A stretch of DNA of 64,000 nt from Ligula intestinalis (lineage: Eukaryota; Platyhelminthes; Cestoda; Diphyllobothriidea; Diphyllobothriidae). The position numbers were made by a program, and so were the translations under genes. The stretch lies in contig JAYGXS010000003.1 of assembly GCA_036362985.1 (NCBI GenBank), forward strand, positions 78,322,092-78,386,091, in the 5' to 3' direction. Of this stretch, positions 55,796 through 64,000 are shown piece after piece. Positions within the stretch are counted from its first letter, which is position 1. Each line of letters begins with the position of its first letter. A model generated the notes under the pieces. The model ran no database searches, was not told the origin of the DNA, and worked only from the letters and a program-made list of their open reading frames with translations.

Positions 55796-56284
55796 TGAGG
55801 TTGAGACACACACACACCTACGGATGATCCGAGCCGTCCTTTTGAAATTCTGGTCCATCCCACGAGGACGAGGTGGTGTTTGGCACGCGTAAACGGGCCT
55901 TGTTTTAGCCTTGTCAACTACTACTCCCGAGTTTGCCTACAGTCATATTGACTCTGTCCTGTCCTCGAAGCCTGATGCATGAGGCAGAAGAGGCGGCCGT
56001 ATATGCTTCTGAGGCCTGTCTCGCCATAAACTAGTACAGGCGCAATTCATCAGTACTGCAGCCGGTCCGAGTAGCATTTGGCGAACGTCTTTACTCGCGG
56101 CGGTTGAACTGACATTCACCATGATAGTATTATATCAGACTGCCTTCTATGGATTAGGTAGTTGAAGCCGCTTAGGTAGTCTACTTTTGATCTCTGCTCG
56201 TTGATGCCTCATACGGGAATAATCCAGGAGAAAGACAGGTCTAATAGGAGGAGTTTGGTAGATTTGAATAATTCAATTGACCCA
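55796..56284. other. no recognised feature
   Basis: No supportable ORF or repeat. Confidence 0.3.
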
Positions 56285-56600
56285 CTATTGAAAAATGCGT
56301 GGCCTCCATGGAATTCGAACCCATACCAGCAAGGGGAAGGCTTTAGTACAGGCAATGCTCGACCATTTGAGCTACGAAAGCACGCCGAGAGCCGTGAATT
56401 TAATCCCACTTGGGTCGATTTACCCGCCCAGCCTACTGCAGCAGATGAAACCCACCAATTCGGATATAGTAAGCTGACGGCCCAGGCAAGATTTCCTAGG
56501 CAAGAAATCTAGCACTAAAGCCTTCCCTGCTGATGTGCTTTCGATTCCCACCGAGGTCGTGACTTTTTCACAATTAGGTCAATTGAACGACAAGTCTGTT
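56285..56600. mobile_element. palindromic element with tRNA-like arms, copy 2
   Basis: The left arm (about 56303-56397, minus) has GTAGCTCAAATGGTCGAGCA, aaagccttcccc and ATGGGTTCGAATTCCATGG. The right arm (about 56515-56595, plus) keeps 'aaagccttccctgctgatgtg', TTTCGATTCCCACC and the outer flank 'tttttcacaattaggtcaattgaa'. It has lost its D-arm half. The centre contains 'gtaagctgacggcccaggcaagatttcctaggc', related to the 33-kb spacer repeat in reverse. Confidence 0.65.
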
Positions 56601-57780
56601 CGAACTAGCTACCTTTTCAGGTTTTAGCCTATTTAAGTGAGATACGCTCCTTAGCCGACGCCTGTGACTGGAGAAAATTCGATATGCGGTGAAACGAATG
56701 AAGCAACAGTAAAATTCCGGTTGCATCAATCGACACCTTGACACCTAAATTACCCACCTCCCCCCCCCCGCCAATTTGTCTATGGGGCCTTGGAAGTGGG
56801 TCAAAATCGTCATTTGCGATCTTTGCTATCGCGTACGCGTTTGTTGTGGAGTTCAGATGGACGCAATTGGTAGATAAACACAAAAGTCGCGCTTTCTAAG
56901 ACACGAAACGCATTATTACCTCCCTGTATTAACGTCCCCAGCGAGAACGAAGACTGGGCTGTTCATTTCTGCCTAAGATACCCTGGACAGTCATCCAGAC
57001 CCCAGGCGAATGTTGGAAAAAAGGGGGTCTGGGTCATGTGTTATCGGGTAAAATCTCCACCAGGTTAAACGGCTGCTATCGGGGATATTTAGAACCCTTT
57101 CGGGGTGGACTTCATTAATTCACAAGGTAGGTTACGGCCGGTGGATTAGACTGTAGCTCCAGAGTAAAATAGAGCGCCTGCATTTCGTCCAGGAACACCA
57201 CTTCTATGCTCGCTTTGGCTACATTCCTCGCGCTACTTGATCCAATTTCCACCCCACCAGAGGGCGTTTACTTTTCTTCATCATCATCATCGTCGTCGTC
57301 GTCGTCCCTTTTCATTTTGAGGTTTACCGGTCATTTGACCGACGGAGTGAGCGAAAGTGGAAAGCTACAGGGCCACTCACAGTGAGAACATTTGGGCACA
57401 CTGTTTGCTGATGACTTCTTTCGCTTCCGGACTGGTTTCGTTTGCATGTCAGCTCGCGGGCTCACACACACACACGAAAACAAAGCAGAACCGATAGCAG
57501 CGGACTTTAACATTCCCGTACGCGCACGCCGAGCAGGCTGATTCGGCTGTCGTACAGCTTGATTAATGTGTGAACCATGGAGGCATTTGTGTACTTTGTT
57601 TTACTGGAGTGTGTGTATGTGTGCAAATGAAGGCCTTCCCCCTACTTGAGCCTGGCCTGCTCCACGCGTCTCTCCCTCCCAACCCCCTCCGTTTGGCCAA
57701 TCAGATATCTGGTACCCACCCAGTGGAGAGTAGTTAGGACGTTAGCTGGGGCTGACAGTCAACTGGACTGACAACCAGCT
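56601..57780. other. no recognised feature
   Basis: Contains a C run (56760-56769) and a CAT/CGT trinucleotide array at about 57278-57305. No gene found. Confidence 0.35.
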
Positions 57781-57896
57781 GGTTCCGTGCAAGGCCTCGA
57801 GAACCTAATCTCGTGTCCTGTAGCTAAGCGTACGGACTGGTTCCGTGCAAGGCCTCGAGGACCTAAACTCGTGTCCTATAGCTAAGCGTACGGACT
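57781..57896 (+). repeat. 58-bp tandem duplication
   Basis: 57781-57838 and 57839-57896 are near-identical 58-bp units differing at about four positions (for example gagaacctaatct versus gaggacctaaact). A third unit starts with GGT and stops. Confidence 0.9.
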
Positions 57897-58140
57897 GGTA
57901 CCTAATTCGACATTTTTGCGTGGACAGCGTCACTTATGCTCGGTGACCATTAGAGCTTCCTGACATGTCACCTTCAACTGTAGCACTGACAGCGCCCGAT
58001 CCCCCTCGGTCTTCGTCTTCATGTGGATGAGGGAGAAGATTGCAGTGTATGCCGCACAAGTCTACCATCACTTAAAACTAATTCATCCACAAGTCACTGT
58101 CCCTGCACCAACCTGTTTGGAGCTCATGATGGACATAATG
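57897..58140 (+). repeat. dispersed repeat R6, copy b
   Basis: The 58010-58140 part ('gtcttc...tgtggatgaggg', 'tgcagtgtatgccgcacaagtctaccatcactta') parallels 21175-21310. Confidence 0.5.
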
Positions 58141-58224
58141 GAAACCGATGTTTGAACTTTGTAACTTACCATACTACCAGCCTAGGTACTTGCTAAAAAG
58201 CCCAGACACGTATTTTGCCAGTAT

Positions 58225-58455
58225 TCTGCCGCTGCTTGACACAGCTGCGAGGGGTCCAGCTCATCAGTGGGTCCTCCGGCTTTTCCTATCTGCTTTCCGG
58301 TTGATATACCGGTTTTTGAAAGTTCAGCTTTTTAATCTCCTGAAAAATTAGGCGTAGATCGAAATTGTAAGTGTATATTTGTGCTGAAACCCATCAAACC
58401 CTGTGCAATATACACCTGCTGCCATCAGACAGGCTTTAGTAGTATAAATTGAGGT
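58225..58455 (+). repeat. dispersed repeat R3, copy 2
   Basis: Partner of 4007-4290. Confidence 0.55.
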
Positions 58456-58749
58456 TGTAACTTACCATACTAACATTGGTAAAGAAGACACACGATCAAG
58501 CACTGAAACGAATTGTATTTTGTCCTGAGCTTTTGGGCTCCTGATGTTCGAACTGTTGTATTTCTGACTGTTGGATATGGAGGTTGTCCTAATGACTAAT
58601 GACTAAGTCAATACGGCATTGCGACTGATAATCATGTCCATCCCGTTGTGACGTGAAGTGTAACCCCCAATTAACACCCACACCAGACTGACTATATATC
58701 TGTATGAGCACTTTGAAATGCTAACTGTTGTTTCAAATTTCTCTCAAGT

Positions 58750-58798
58750 CTGACGACGAACTGGGGATCCAGTTTCGAAAATTTACTCAATAAACTTA
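58750..58798 (+). ncRNA. hammerhead-like motif with strong stem II
   Basis: CTGACGA (58750-58756) is followed by GAACTGG-GGAT-CCAGTTT, six Watson-Crick pairs plus a G-U, then C, GAAAA and AATAAA at about 58790. Core T7 is C and the cleavage-side sequence is altered (GAAAATTTA). Same architecture as the PLE motifs, from a different lineage. Confidence 0.45.
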
Positions 58799-60056
58799 CT
58801 TATTTCCCATAGGATGCCTTTTCATGAAAAAAACATTTCTTGGGATGCCTGCCTTTCGGTTTATACGAAACAGAAAGGGAATTGCATTACATTCTTTGGT
58901 GTGTTTTGCGACAGTTATTTGTAATCGCTGACCGCCGAAGTGAGATATCTGTTGATTCTCCATGGTGGACAACGCGATAGATGCAGAAGGGCCATATCAG
59001 GACATAGCAGACGCTATTGGGAATGCGCAGCCATAACAAATGGTACACATAGGGTACGCCAAGGAACAGACTACCGCCGCTCAAGCCACCACAACCTGAT
59101 CTTCTCTTCAATCTTCTTGATTCTGGCTTTATGTTGGGCCTTGGGGGGGGGGGAGGGGCGCGACATAAGCGAGTGCGGCAAGGGCTGTGCAAATCTACTA
59201 TCGTTATAAAATAGTTCACGCGTGGGCCACCGTATGTGAACCCACAATACCTGCAGCACACGGTGGAGACCGTCGAAAGATGCAGTCCAAGTGTCGGCTC
59301 TGTTGGTTGTTCGTTGTAGGACGAGCCCGAATCCTCGCACCAATATTTATTGGACCCTAATTCCTTTTTATCTGCGATTCATTTCACAGACCTGCAGCAC
59401 ATGTAAATTCCTCGGGAAGTCCAAAATAGGGGTCTATGTTTGATTTTTGAAGTAAGTTAAACGTGTTCGTGCTTTTAAATCGCTGAGGAAAATTTCCCCT
59501 AGCAGAAACTCCCCTGTTTTAAGGGTGAGTTAAAAACGTACAAGAAAATTCTGTTTTCCCGCGGAACACCTTTCGTTCGTTATCGTATTTTGCGTTTGCA
59601 AGATGTAAAACTCAGGCGAAAAGTTTGTCCTCTTTTGAATGATAATAGTTTCATAATTATTAGAAAATATTTTGTTAATTCTCACTTTTGGAATGCTATA
59701 TAAAGCTTAATTTAAGTGAAGCACAAGAATTATAAAAATTCTAATATTTCGCAGAGCCATTACCTACAGTATCGGGTTTGGGCAGTGTCCTAGACAGCAA
59801 GACAGACATGATGGCGCGCTGTTGGATGGACATTTTGGAAGTAATTAATCACACCACAGGCATCCCTCCTTCGAAATTGCTTTTAAACCGAAAGATGGTT
59901 CCAATTAAGTTCTAGAGGCATACAGACCCTTTCTTATCACTTTAGTTGTTTAGCGTAACTTTCTCACTTCTGTTTATTTTGTCTAAGGACGGGTTGGTGT
60001 CACCGGCTCGAAAATTCACAGGTAAAATTATTAGGGGCTTTGGCAGATTTGCTTAA
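58799..60056. other. no recognised feature
   Basis: ORFs around 58887-59343 overlap on both strands and cross a G run (59143-59152). The remainder is AT-rich. Confidence 0.3.
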
Positions 60057-60375
60057 TTTTAGTTGACCCAATTGTGAAAAAACTCGCGGCATTTGGTGGA
60101 ATTTGAACCCGCATAGTAGGGAAGGCCTTCATCGGAAGCCAATGCTCTACCAGTTGAGCTAAAAATGCCACGCTTCACACCATGAGTTCAATCATACTCA
60201 CACGCGGTAAAGTTGGGCGGATAAAATCGAACAAAGTTTTATTAAACTCACGGTGTGAAGCGTGGCATTTGTAGCTTAATGGTAGAGCTTTGGCTTCCGG
60301 TTTAGGCCTTCCCTCCTATGCGGGTTCAAATCCCGCCAAACGCCTCGAGTTTTTTTACAATTGGATCACATGTAA
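60057..60375. mobile_element. palindromic element with tRNA-like arms, copy 3
   Basis: This is the cleanest copy. The left tRNA-like arm (60088-60169, minus, 82 nt) has a perfect 7-bp acceptor stem GGCATTT/AAATGCC and D arm AGCTCAACTGGTAGAGC. The right arm (60264-60344, plus, 81 nt) has a perfect T arm GCGGGTTCAAATCCCGC and a nearly complete acceptor stem. Inverted inner flanks (gtgattaaactcacggtgtgaagcgtgg) and outer flanks (gcgagttttttcacaattgg) extend the arms to about 135 bp around a 40-bp centre. Confidence 0.8.
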
Positions 60376-60769
60376 AACTTGATTTTTCCAAAGAAAATCT
60401 TTCTTCTTCATTTTATCGCTCGTAATGCATACCCCTTTTCATCTACAACACATAAACCCCTCCACATCTTTACTTAAAAACAGCATTAACAGAAGGAAAT
60501 AGTCGGGTCCTACGGTCGGAAACCAAACTCCTCTCAGGAACCCTTACCCAAAGAAGCCTCGTCAAAGGAGTCACCTTTACCTGAACTCTGAGGAGCTGTA
60601 ACTCCTCGAGTGCGAAGTGCAGTTATTTTCGTCATCTTAGCTATCCTACAACGCTTTTTCATATTTGGTGAGTACTTACTTTACTGCTGTTCTCTTAAAT
60701 ATTTCTCATATGCATATGCAAATATGGAAACCGTACTGTTGCCTTATGTGCCTTTCAACAATCGCTATG
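60376..60769. other. no recognised feature
   Basis: Sequence between the palindrome and the LINE relic. It may include untranslated or non-element DNA. Confidence 0.3.
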
Positions 60770-60779
60770 TATAGTGGAG

Positions 60780-61648
60780 CCTCGGTTAAGGAGTTTAATC
60801 CGATCCGAAACCAAGCTCGTCGGCTAACTCATCTCGACTACGCCGATGATATTGCGCTGTTAGCCTCAAGCTTTGGTGGTCTTCAGTCGGAAGTGTCGCG
60901 GTTAAATGAGATTGCTATGTCGGTAGGCATGTCCATAAATTCCGGAAATAATAATTAATTCTCGAGCTGCATCCCTGACCAGGAGAAGGCACCCCTGGGA
61001 ATTAATGGCCATCAAATTGAAGAATTAGACAGCTTTAAATACCTCGAAGCGAGGCTGCTACCAAATGGGCAGAGCAAGGACGACATTGTATCCTGTATCG
61101 ATGCTGCTCGCTGGGTATTCTCAATCCTTCGAAAGCGCCTATGGATCCGACGTGACATTTCTATCGTCACGAAGATTTGTGCATACCGTGCATCCATCCG
61201 GTCAGTCCTGCTCTATGGATGTGAATGCTGGGCTGTGCGCGCTGAAGAGGTCTTTGACCACCGGTGCCTGAGGACGATCCTGCGAGTTAAGTATAGCGAC
61301 TTCATCTCAAATGAGACAGTCCGTATCCGCTGCTATCGTATCACGAGAATATCTTAGGCAATTCAAGAAAGGCGACTGAGATGGATTGGACACGTACTCC
61401 GTCGTCCGCCCCACGAGCTTACCTATGCTGCTCTCGACCCGGCACCGCAGCCCACCTGGAAACGTCAAAGAGGAGGGCAGCTGAAGACTTGGCTCGACAC
61501 CGTCCATCAAGACATGGAAGCAGTTTTTGGACCTTATACCTTCGGTCTCCGTCGCTGGAGAAGGGACTGGGTGGAGCTTTTCAGATCCGCTGCCGCCAAT
61601 CGCCACGCATGGAGAGGTACTGTTCGTGACATCATTGAGGCCGGATAG
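60780..61648 (+). pseudogene. non-LTR retrotransposon (LINE) reverse transcriptase C-terminal relic
   Basis: One plus frame reads ARRLTHLDYADDIALLASSF with the YADD active site, then LQSEVSRLNEIAMSVGMSIN and a stop near 60956. It resumes with APLGINGHQIEELDSFKYLE, DDIVSCIDAARWVF, SVLLYGCECWAV and VFDHRCLRTILRVKY. After further damage near 61355 it gives RRLRWIGHVLRRPPHELTY, GGQLKTWLDTVHQDMEAVFG, RRWRRDWVELFRSAA and WRGTVRDIIEAG before a stop at about 61648. Fingers and early palm motifs and the endonuclease are missing, so it is 5'-truncated. The clade (RTE- or CR1-like) is not resolved. Confidence 0.85.
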
Positions 61649-62099
61649 ATCAGGCATGATCACAGCCGTAACAAGTACAAGTACCTACGCCCTGGGGACA
61701 AGACTGAACGGTGGACACACTCACACTCACACACACGCACTAACAGCTCGTTAACCGAGCTGAATTTCGTCAACCGAAATGCAATTTGTGCGAGTTGCTC
61801 GCTCTTTACCCGATCTACTGGTAGATGGGGTTGCTTTTCATCCGAGGCTTCACTGTGTTAGCTGTATATAATAATTTCCTGGGCCATTTCCCGTTTTTAT
61901 TCGCTCTGTTTGTTTTATTTTCTCTCCTGCGCTCCCCCCCCCTATTGTCTTATCCTTACACTGTCTGCATACTACCAGCTGGTATGGCTATCAGGGCCTC
62001 TGGCGAGGCCCAAGACAGAAAGGGACAGATGAGTTCCGTTAGCGGTCGGATGAGCGTTCATAAAGAAGTTTTCATACTTTGAGGTAAAGCGACCAGACG
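61649..62099. other. LINE 3' flank, no other feature
   Basis: A short ACAC stretch follows the LINE at 61715-61740 and may be its tail. Nothing else recognised. Confidence 0.35.
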
Positions 62100-62240
62100 A
62101 TGAGCCCGTGGGTCAATGTCTAAAACATGTGACTGTGATCAAAAAAGGTTGCGCGAAATCGAGGCTTGGGTGGTACACCACTTGGGTCTGGGTATATTTG
62201 GCTGCTAATGGGTAATAAACCAGGAAGGGCCATTCCTGTT
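62100..62240 (+). repeat. tRNA-derived SINE, copy l
   Basis: GAGCCCGTGGGTCAATGTCTA head with a degenerate B box, body 'acaccacttgggtctgggtat', 'ggctgctaatgg', 'aataaaccaggaagggccattcctg'. It abuts repeat R1. Confidence 0.65.
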
Positions 62241-62245
62241 AAAAG

Positions 62246-62765
62246 GATGGGCTCAGCGTCACTAATTTTATAACGATTATATCTGACGTGTGTCACCGTC
62301 GAATCACGCCCTGTTGAAATGCCCAAGGAAGAACACAATAAGAAGGGCGTAATTCTGGAATCTACCCGGAGGGGCTGTCTCGGGTGGCTGTTGCCGCTGG
62401 TTGATCTCCAGTGCGCTCTCTGTCCCGCCTCGGGGGCAAGCCCCAGCATTGGGAGCGGACTGGCGTGGCCCCGCGACCGCTGTCACAACTCTCCCCGTGT
62501 CAGGGGTAACAGTGTCTTCTAAGAGATTGGCTGCGCGTTCGCTTGTGGTCTGGTTGGCCGCATTGGGATAACGTCACACGACCAGTTGTGCCTTACGTAG
62601 GCTCGCGTGCGTGCGTGCGTGCAGTCTGAGGCCATTGTTTGTGGACAGTCCTCGCCTGTATGCGGTCAGAGCTAACAAACAAAGACATTTGGCTAGGCTC
62701 GACGCCTTGGGAAAACCTCCAAATGTTTTTAGTACTTAGTCTGGCTAATATCCTAACAATTCCAG
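62246..62765 (+). repeat. dispersed repeat R1, copy 2
   Basis: Partner of 1034-1595, same orientation. An internal segment present in copy 1 near 1160-1180 is missing here. Confidence 0.75.
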
Positions 62766-62914
62766 CCTCCCTTTTCTGTGCCGACAGTAGTATCCGTTAC
62801 GGCTATCAGGGCTTCTGGTGAGGCCCAAGACAGAACGCACAAATGAGTTCCATTCGCAATCAGATGAACGTTTATCAAGGAGTGTCAATATCCGCTGATC
62901 TAAACCGGCGAGAC

Positions 62915-63005
62915 AACGAGCTCGTAGTTGGAGGCTTAAAGCGCTTGACTCTGATTAAAAAGGTCATGAATTCGAGGCTCGGGGTTGGGCACCGCTTGCA
63001 TTTTG
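62915..63005 (+). repeat. tRNA-derived SINE head, truncated
   Basis: GAGCTCGTAGTTGGAGGCTTA, 'gcgcttgactctgattaaaaaggtc' and ATGAATTCGAGGCTCGGGG give the tRNA-like head. The body is missing after 'gggcaccgcttgcat'. Confidence 0.6.
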
Positions 63006-63337
63006 TTTCCGTATGTTTGTTTTCTCTCTCTCGCTCTCGCTTGCTTCTTTGGTATTAGTTAGCACACACACATATTTCTCTGTACGTCTACACATAATTT
63101 AAAATTATCTGAATACTTTTACGCTCTGCATGTAATACGTACCTGTTCTGTGCACTTTAAACGGGCCGCGTGATAAATGCACAGAGCCAACCTGGGGGCC
63201 AGATCAGGGCATGAACGGCATTATTCAGATTGCCTGAACATTGGGGAGGGGAGGGGCATGGTGGCGTGCGCAGGGACGTCTTCGGTCTTCTTGCCTGCAT
63301 CTTGATACCGGGGAACAGGTGGGTAAGGGAAGAAAAA

Positions 63338-63366
63338 GAGAGAGAGAGAGGGAGACAGAGAGAGGG

Positions 63367-63415
<49 letters not shown>

Positions 63416-63430
63416 CAGACAGACAGAGAA
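63338..63430. repeat. GA microsatellite with AGAC end
   Basis: A long GA array followed by CAGA repeats. Arg/Glu ORFs over it are artefacts. Confidence 0.95.
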
Positions 63431-63469
63431 GAGAGCGGTAGATGCAGCGCAATGCTTATGTCAATTAAA

Positions 63470-63840
63470 ACGATTTCACCTGTTTACTCGTTCACCTTCT
63501 CCTGTGGAGCGGGCTATATTGGCTGAACAACGCGACATTTGGAGAAGAGAATACGCGAGCACATACCAGCCTGGCTCAGCAGAGGGGAGAACAGACCGAC
63601 CTCAAGCTCAATCCTCGCCCACCTAATTGACACGAACCACCAAGGGGACGCGAGATAAGTCTTTCGGGTCATATACAGCGTGCCAACACACTACTCCAAC
63701 GGTCTGCACAAACGGATGTTAGCCACAGCAGAGGCAGTGGCAATCCGGTTAGCAAAACCCACTCTATGCTGTCAAAAGGCGCCGGTGCGAGCAATCTGCC
63801 TCCCTTGGCTGACTGCACACGGAAATCCCAGACCTCTTGA
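63470..63840 (+). pseudogene. GIY-YIG endonuclease fragment of a second PLE lineage
   Basis: One plus frame reads VYSFTFSCGAGYIG, an in-frame TGA (63524-63526), then TTRHLEKRIREHIPAWLSRG and SILAHLIDTNHQ. After a TAA near 63657 it continues VFRVIYSVPTHYSN, LATAEAVAIRLAKPTLCCQK and ICLPW. The cysteine pair before GYIG, the R..RI.EH helix and the late Glu helix fit a GIY-YIG nuclease at the C-terminus of a Penelope-like element. It differs clearly from the 30-kb copy (GYIG versus NYVG), so it is another lineage. No RT was found upstream; the GA array sits there instead. Two stops make it non-functional. Confidence 0.75.
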
Positions 63841-64000
63841 AGCCAAATCATCCGAAAACCAAAAATGAAGCTACAGTCAACCGCAAGCTACGCGGCTGGA
63901 ATACAGACATCTACCCGCTGACCATGCAAACATCCCCCTTGTCTTCTCTGCGCATCGCAACCAACGTCCTACTCGCACGGCCGCCCGCATTCAGGAGACT
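63841..64000. other. window end, no recognised feature
   Basis: Probably PLE 3' sequence or flank; nothing further can be said. Confidence 0.3.

Overview
This window looks like repeat-dense nuclear DNA from an animal, not from a bacterium, virus or organelle. There are no operons, ribosome-binding sites or dense ORFs. Almost every long ORF that makes sense belongs to a transposable element, and microsatellites, tRNA-derived repeats and fold-back elements are everywhere. The best-preserved element is a Penelope-like element (PLE) with a GIY-YIG endonuclease and hammerhead-ribozyme-like motifs. My best guess is a flatworm with a large genome, perhaps a diphyllobothriid tapeworm. That guess rests on overall character rather than a diagnostic gene and is low to moderate in confidence. 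Two 10-N gaps (8657-8666 and 29404-29413) show this is a draft assembly. I found no host protein-coding gene, rRNA or convincing functional tRNA that I can defend.

Layout. 0-4.6 kb: dispersed repeats, then a 5'-truncated, frameshifted PLE (2360-3135) between two inverted arms of its own terminal region (2185-2359 and 3415-3569), each ending in a GAA/TTC microsatellite. 5.9-12.2 kb: a tRNA-headed SINE, small tandem repeats, a PLE 3' remnant (7275-7690), two very long G runs and two hammerhead-like solo copies. 13.9-19.2 kb: more hammerhead-like solo copies, then a degenerate tandem duplication of about 1.7-1.9 kb, each unit with its own SINE. 19-30 kb: mostly AT-rich or unrecognised DNA, with a tRNA-like repeat (22.7 kb) and a 40-bp perfect inverted repeat (26.63 and 26.93 kb).

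30.1-34.5 kb is the richest part. An uninterrupted PLE ORF (30383-32152, minus) lies between 21-bp target-site duplications. Next to it is a TTAA-bounded MITE of about 570 bp with roughly 75-bp inverted ends; a second copy lies at 33388-33950 beside a decayed PLE fragment. tRNA-like repeats are interleaved. 35.8-42 kb: further PLE 3' remnants on both strands, a tRNA-armed palindrome (39.8-40.3 kb) and a Tc1/mariner transposase relic (40.5-41.1 kb). 43.7-48.2 kb: an 820-bp tandem duplication with SINEs and GA arrays, a 71-bp-arm fold-back (46.7 kb) and a pogo-like transposase relic (47.7-48.2 kb). 51.8-58.8 kb: a 403-bp pogo/Tigger-type MITE with 25-bp inverted ends, two tandem duplications and a second tRNA-armed palindrome. 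60-64 kb: a third such palindrome, a non-LTR retrotransposon relic, a second copy of the repeat seen near position 1000, and a GIY-YIG fragment from a different PLE lineage.

How the parts relate. The PLE ORF supplies reverse transcriptase and endonuclease. Its 3' terminal region, with a hammerhead-like motif followed by an AATAAA-like signal and a TTC-rich tail, recurs as solo or partial copies about sixteen times, so PLE retrotransposition is the main force that shaped this window. SINEs would depend on a LINE such as the one at 60.8 kb, and the MITEs would depend on transposases like the decayed mariner and pogo copies. These dependencies are inferences from family knowledge.
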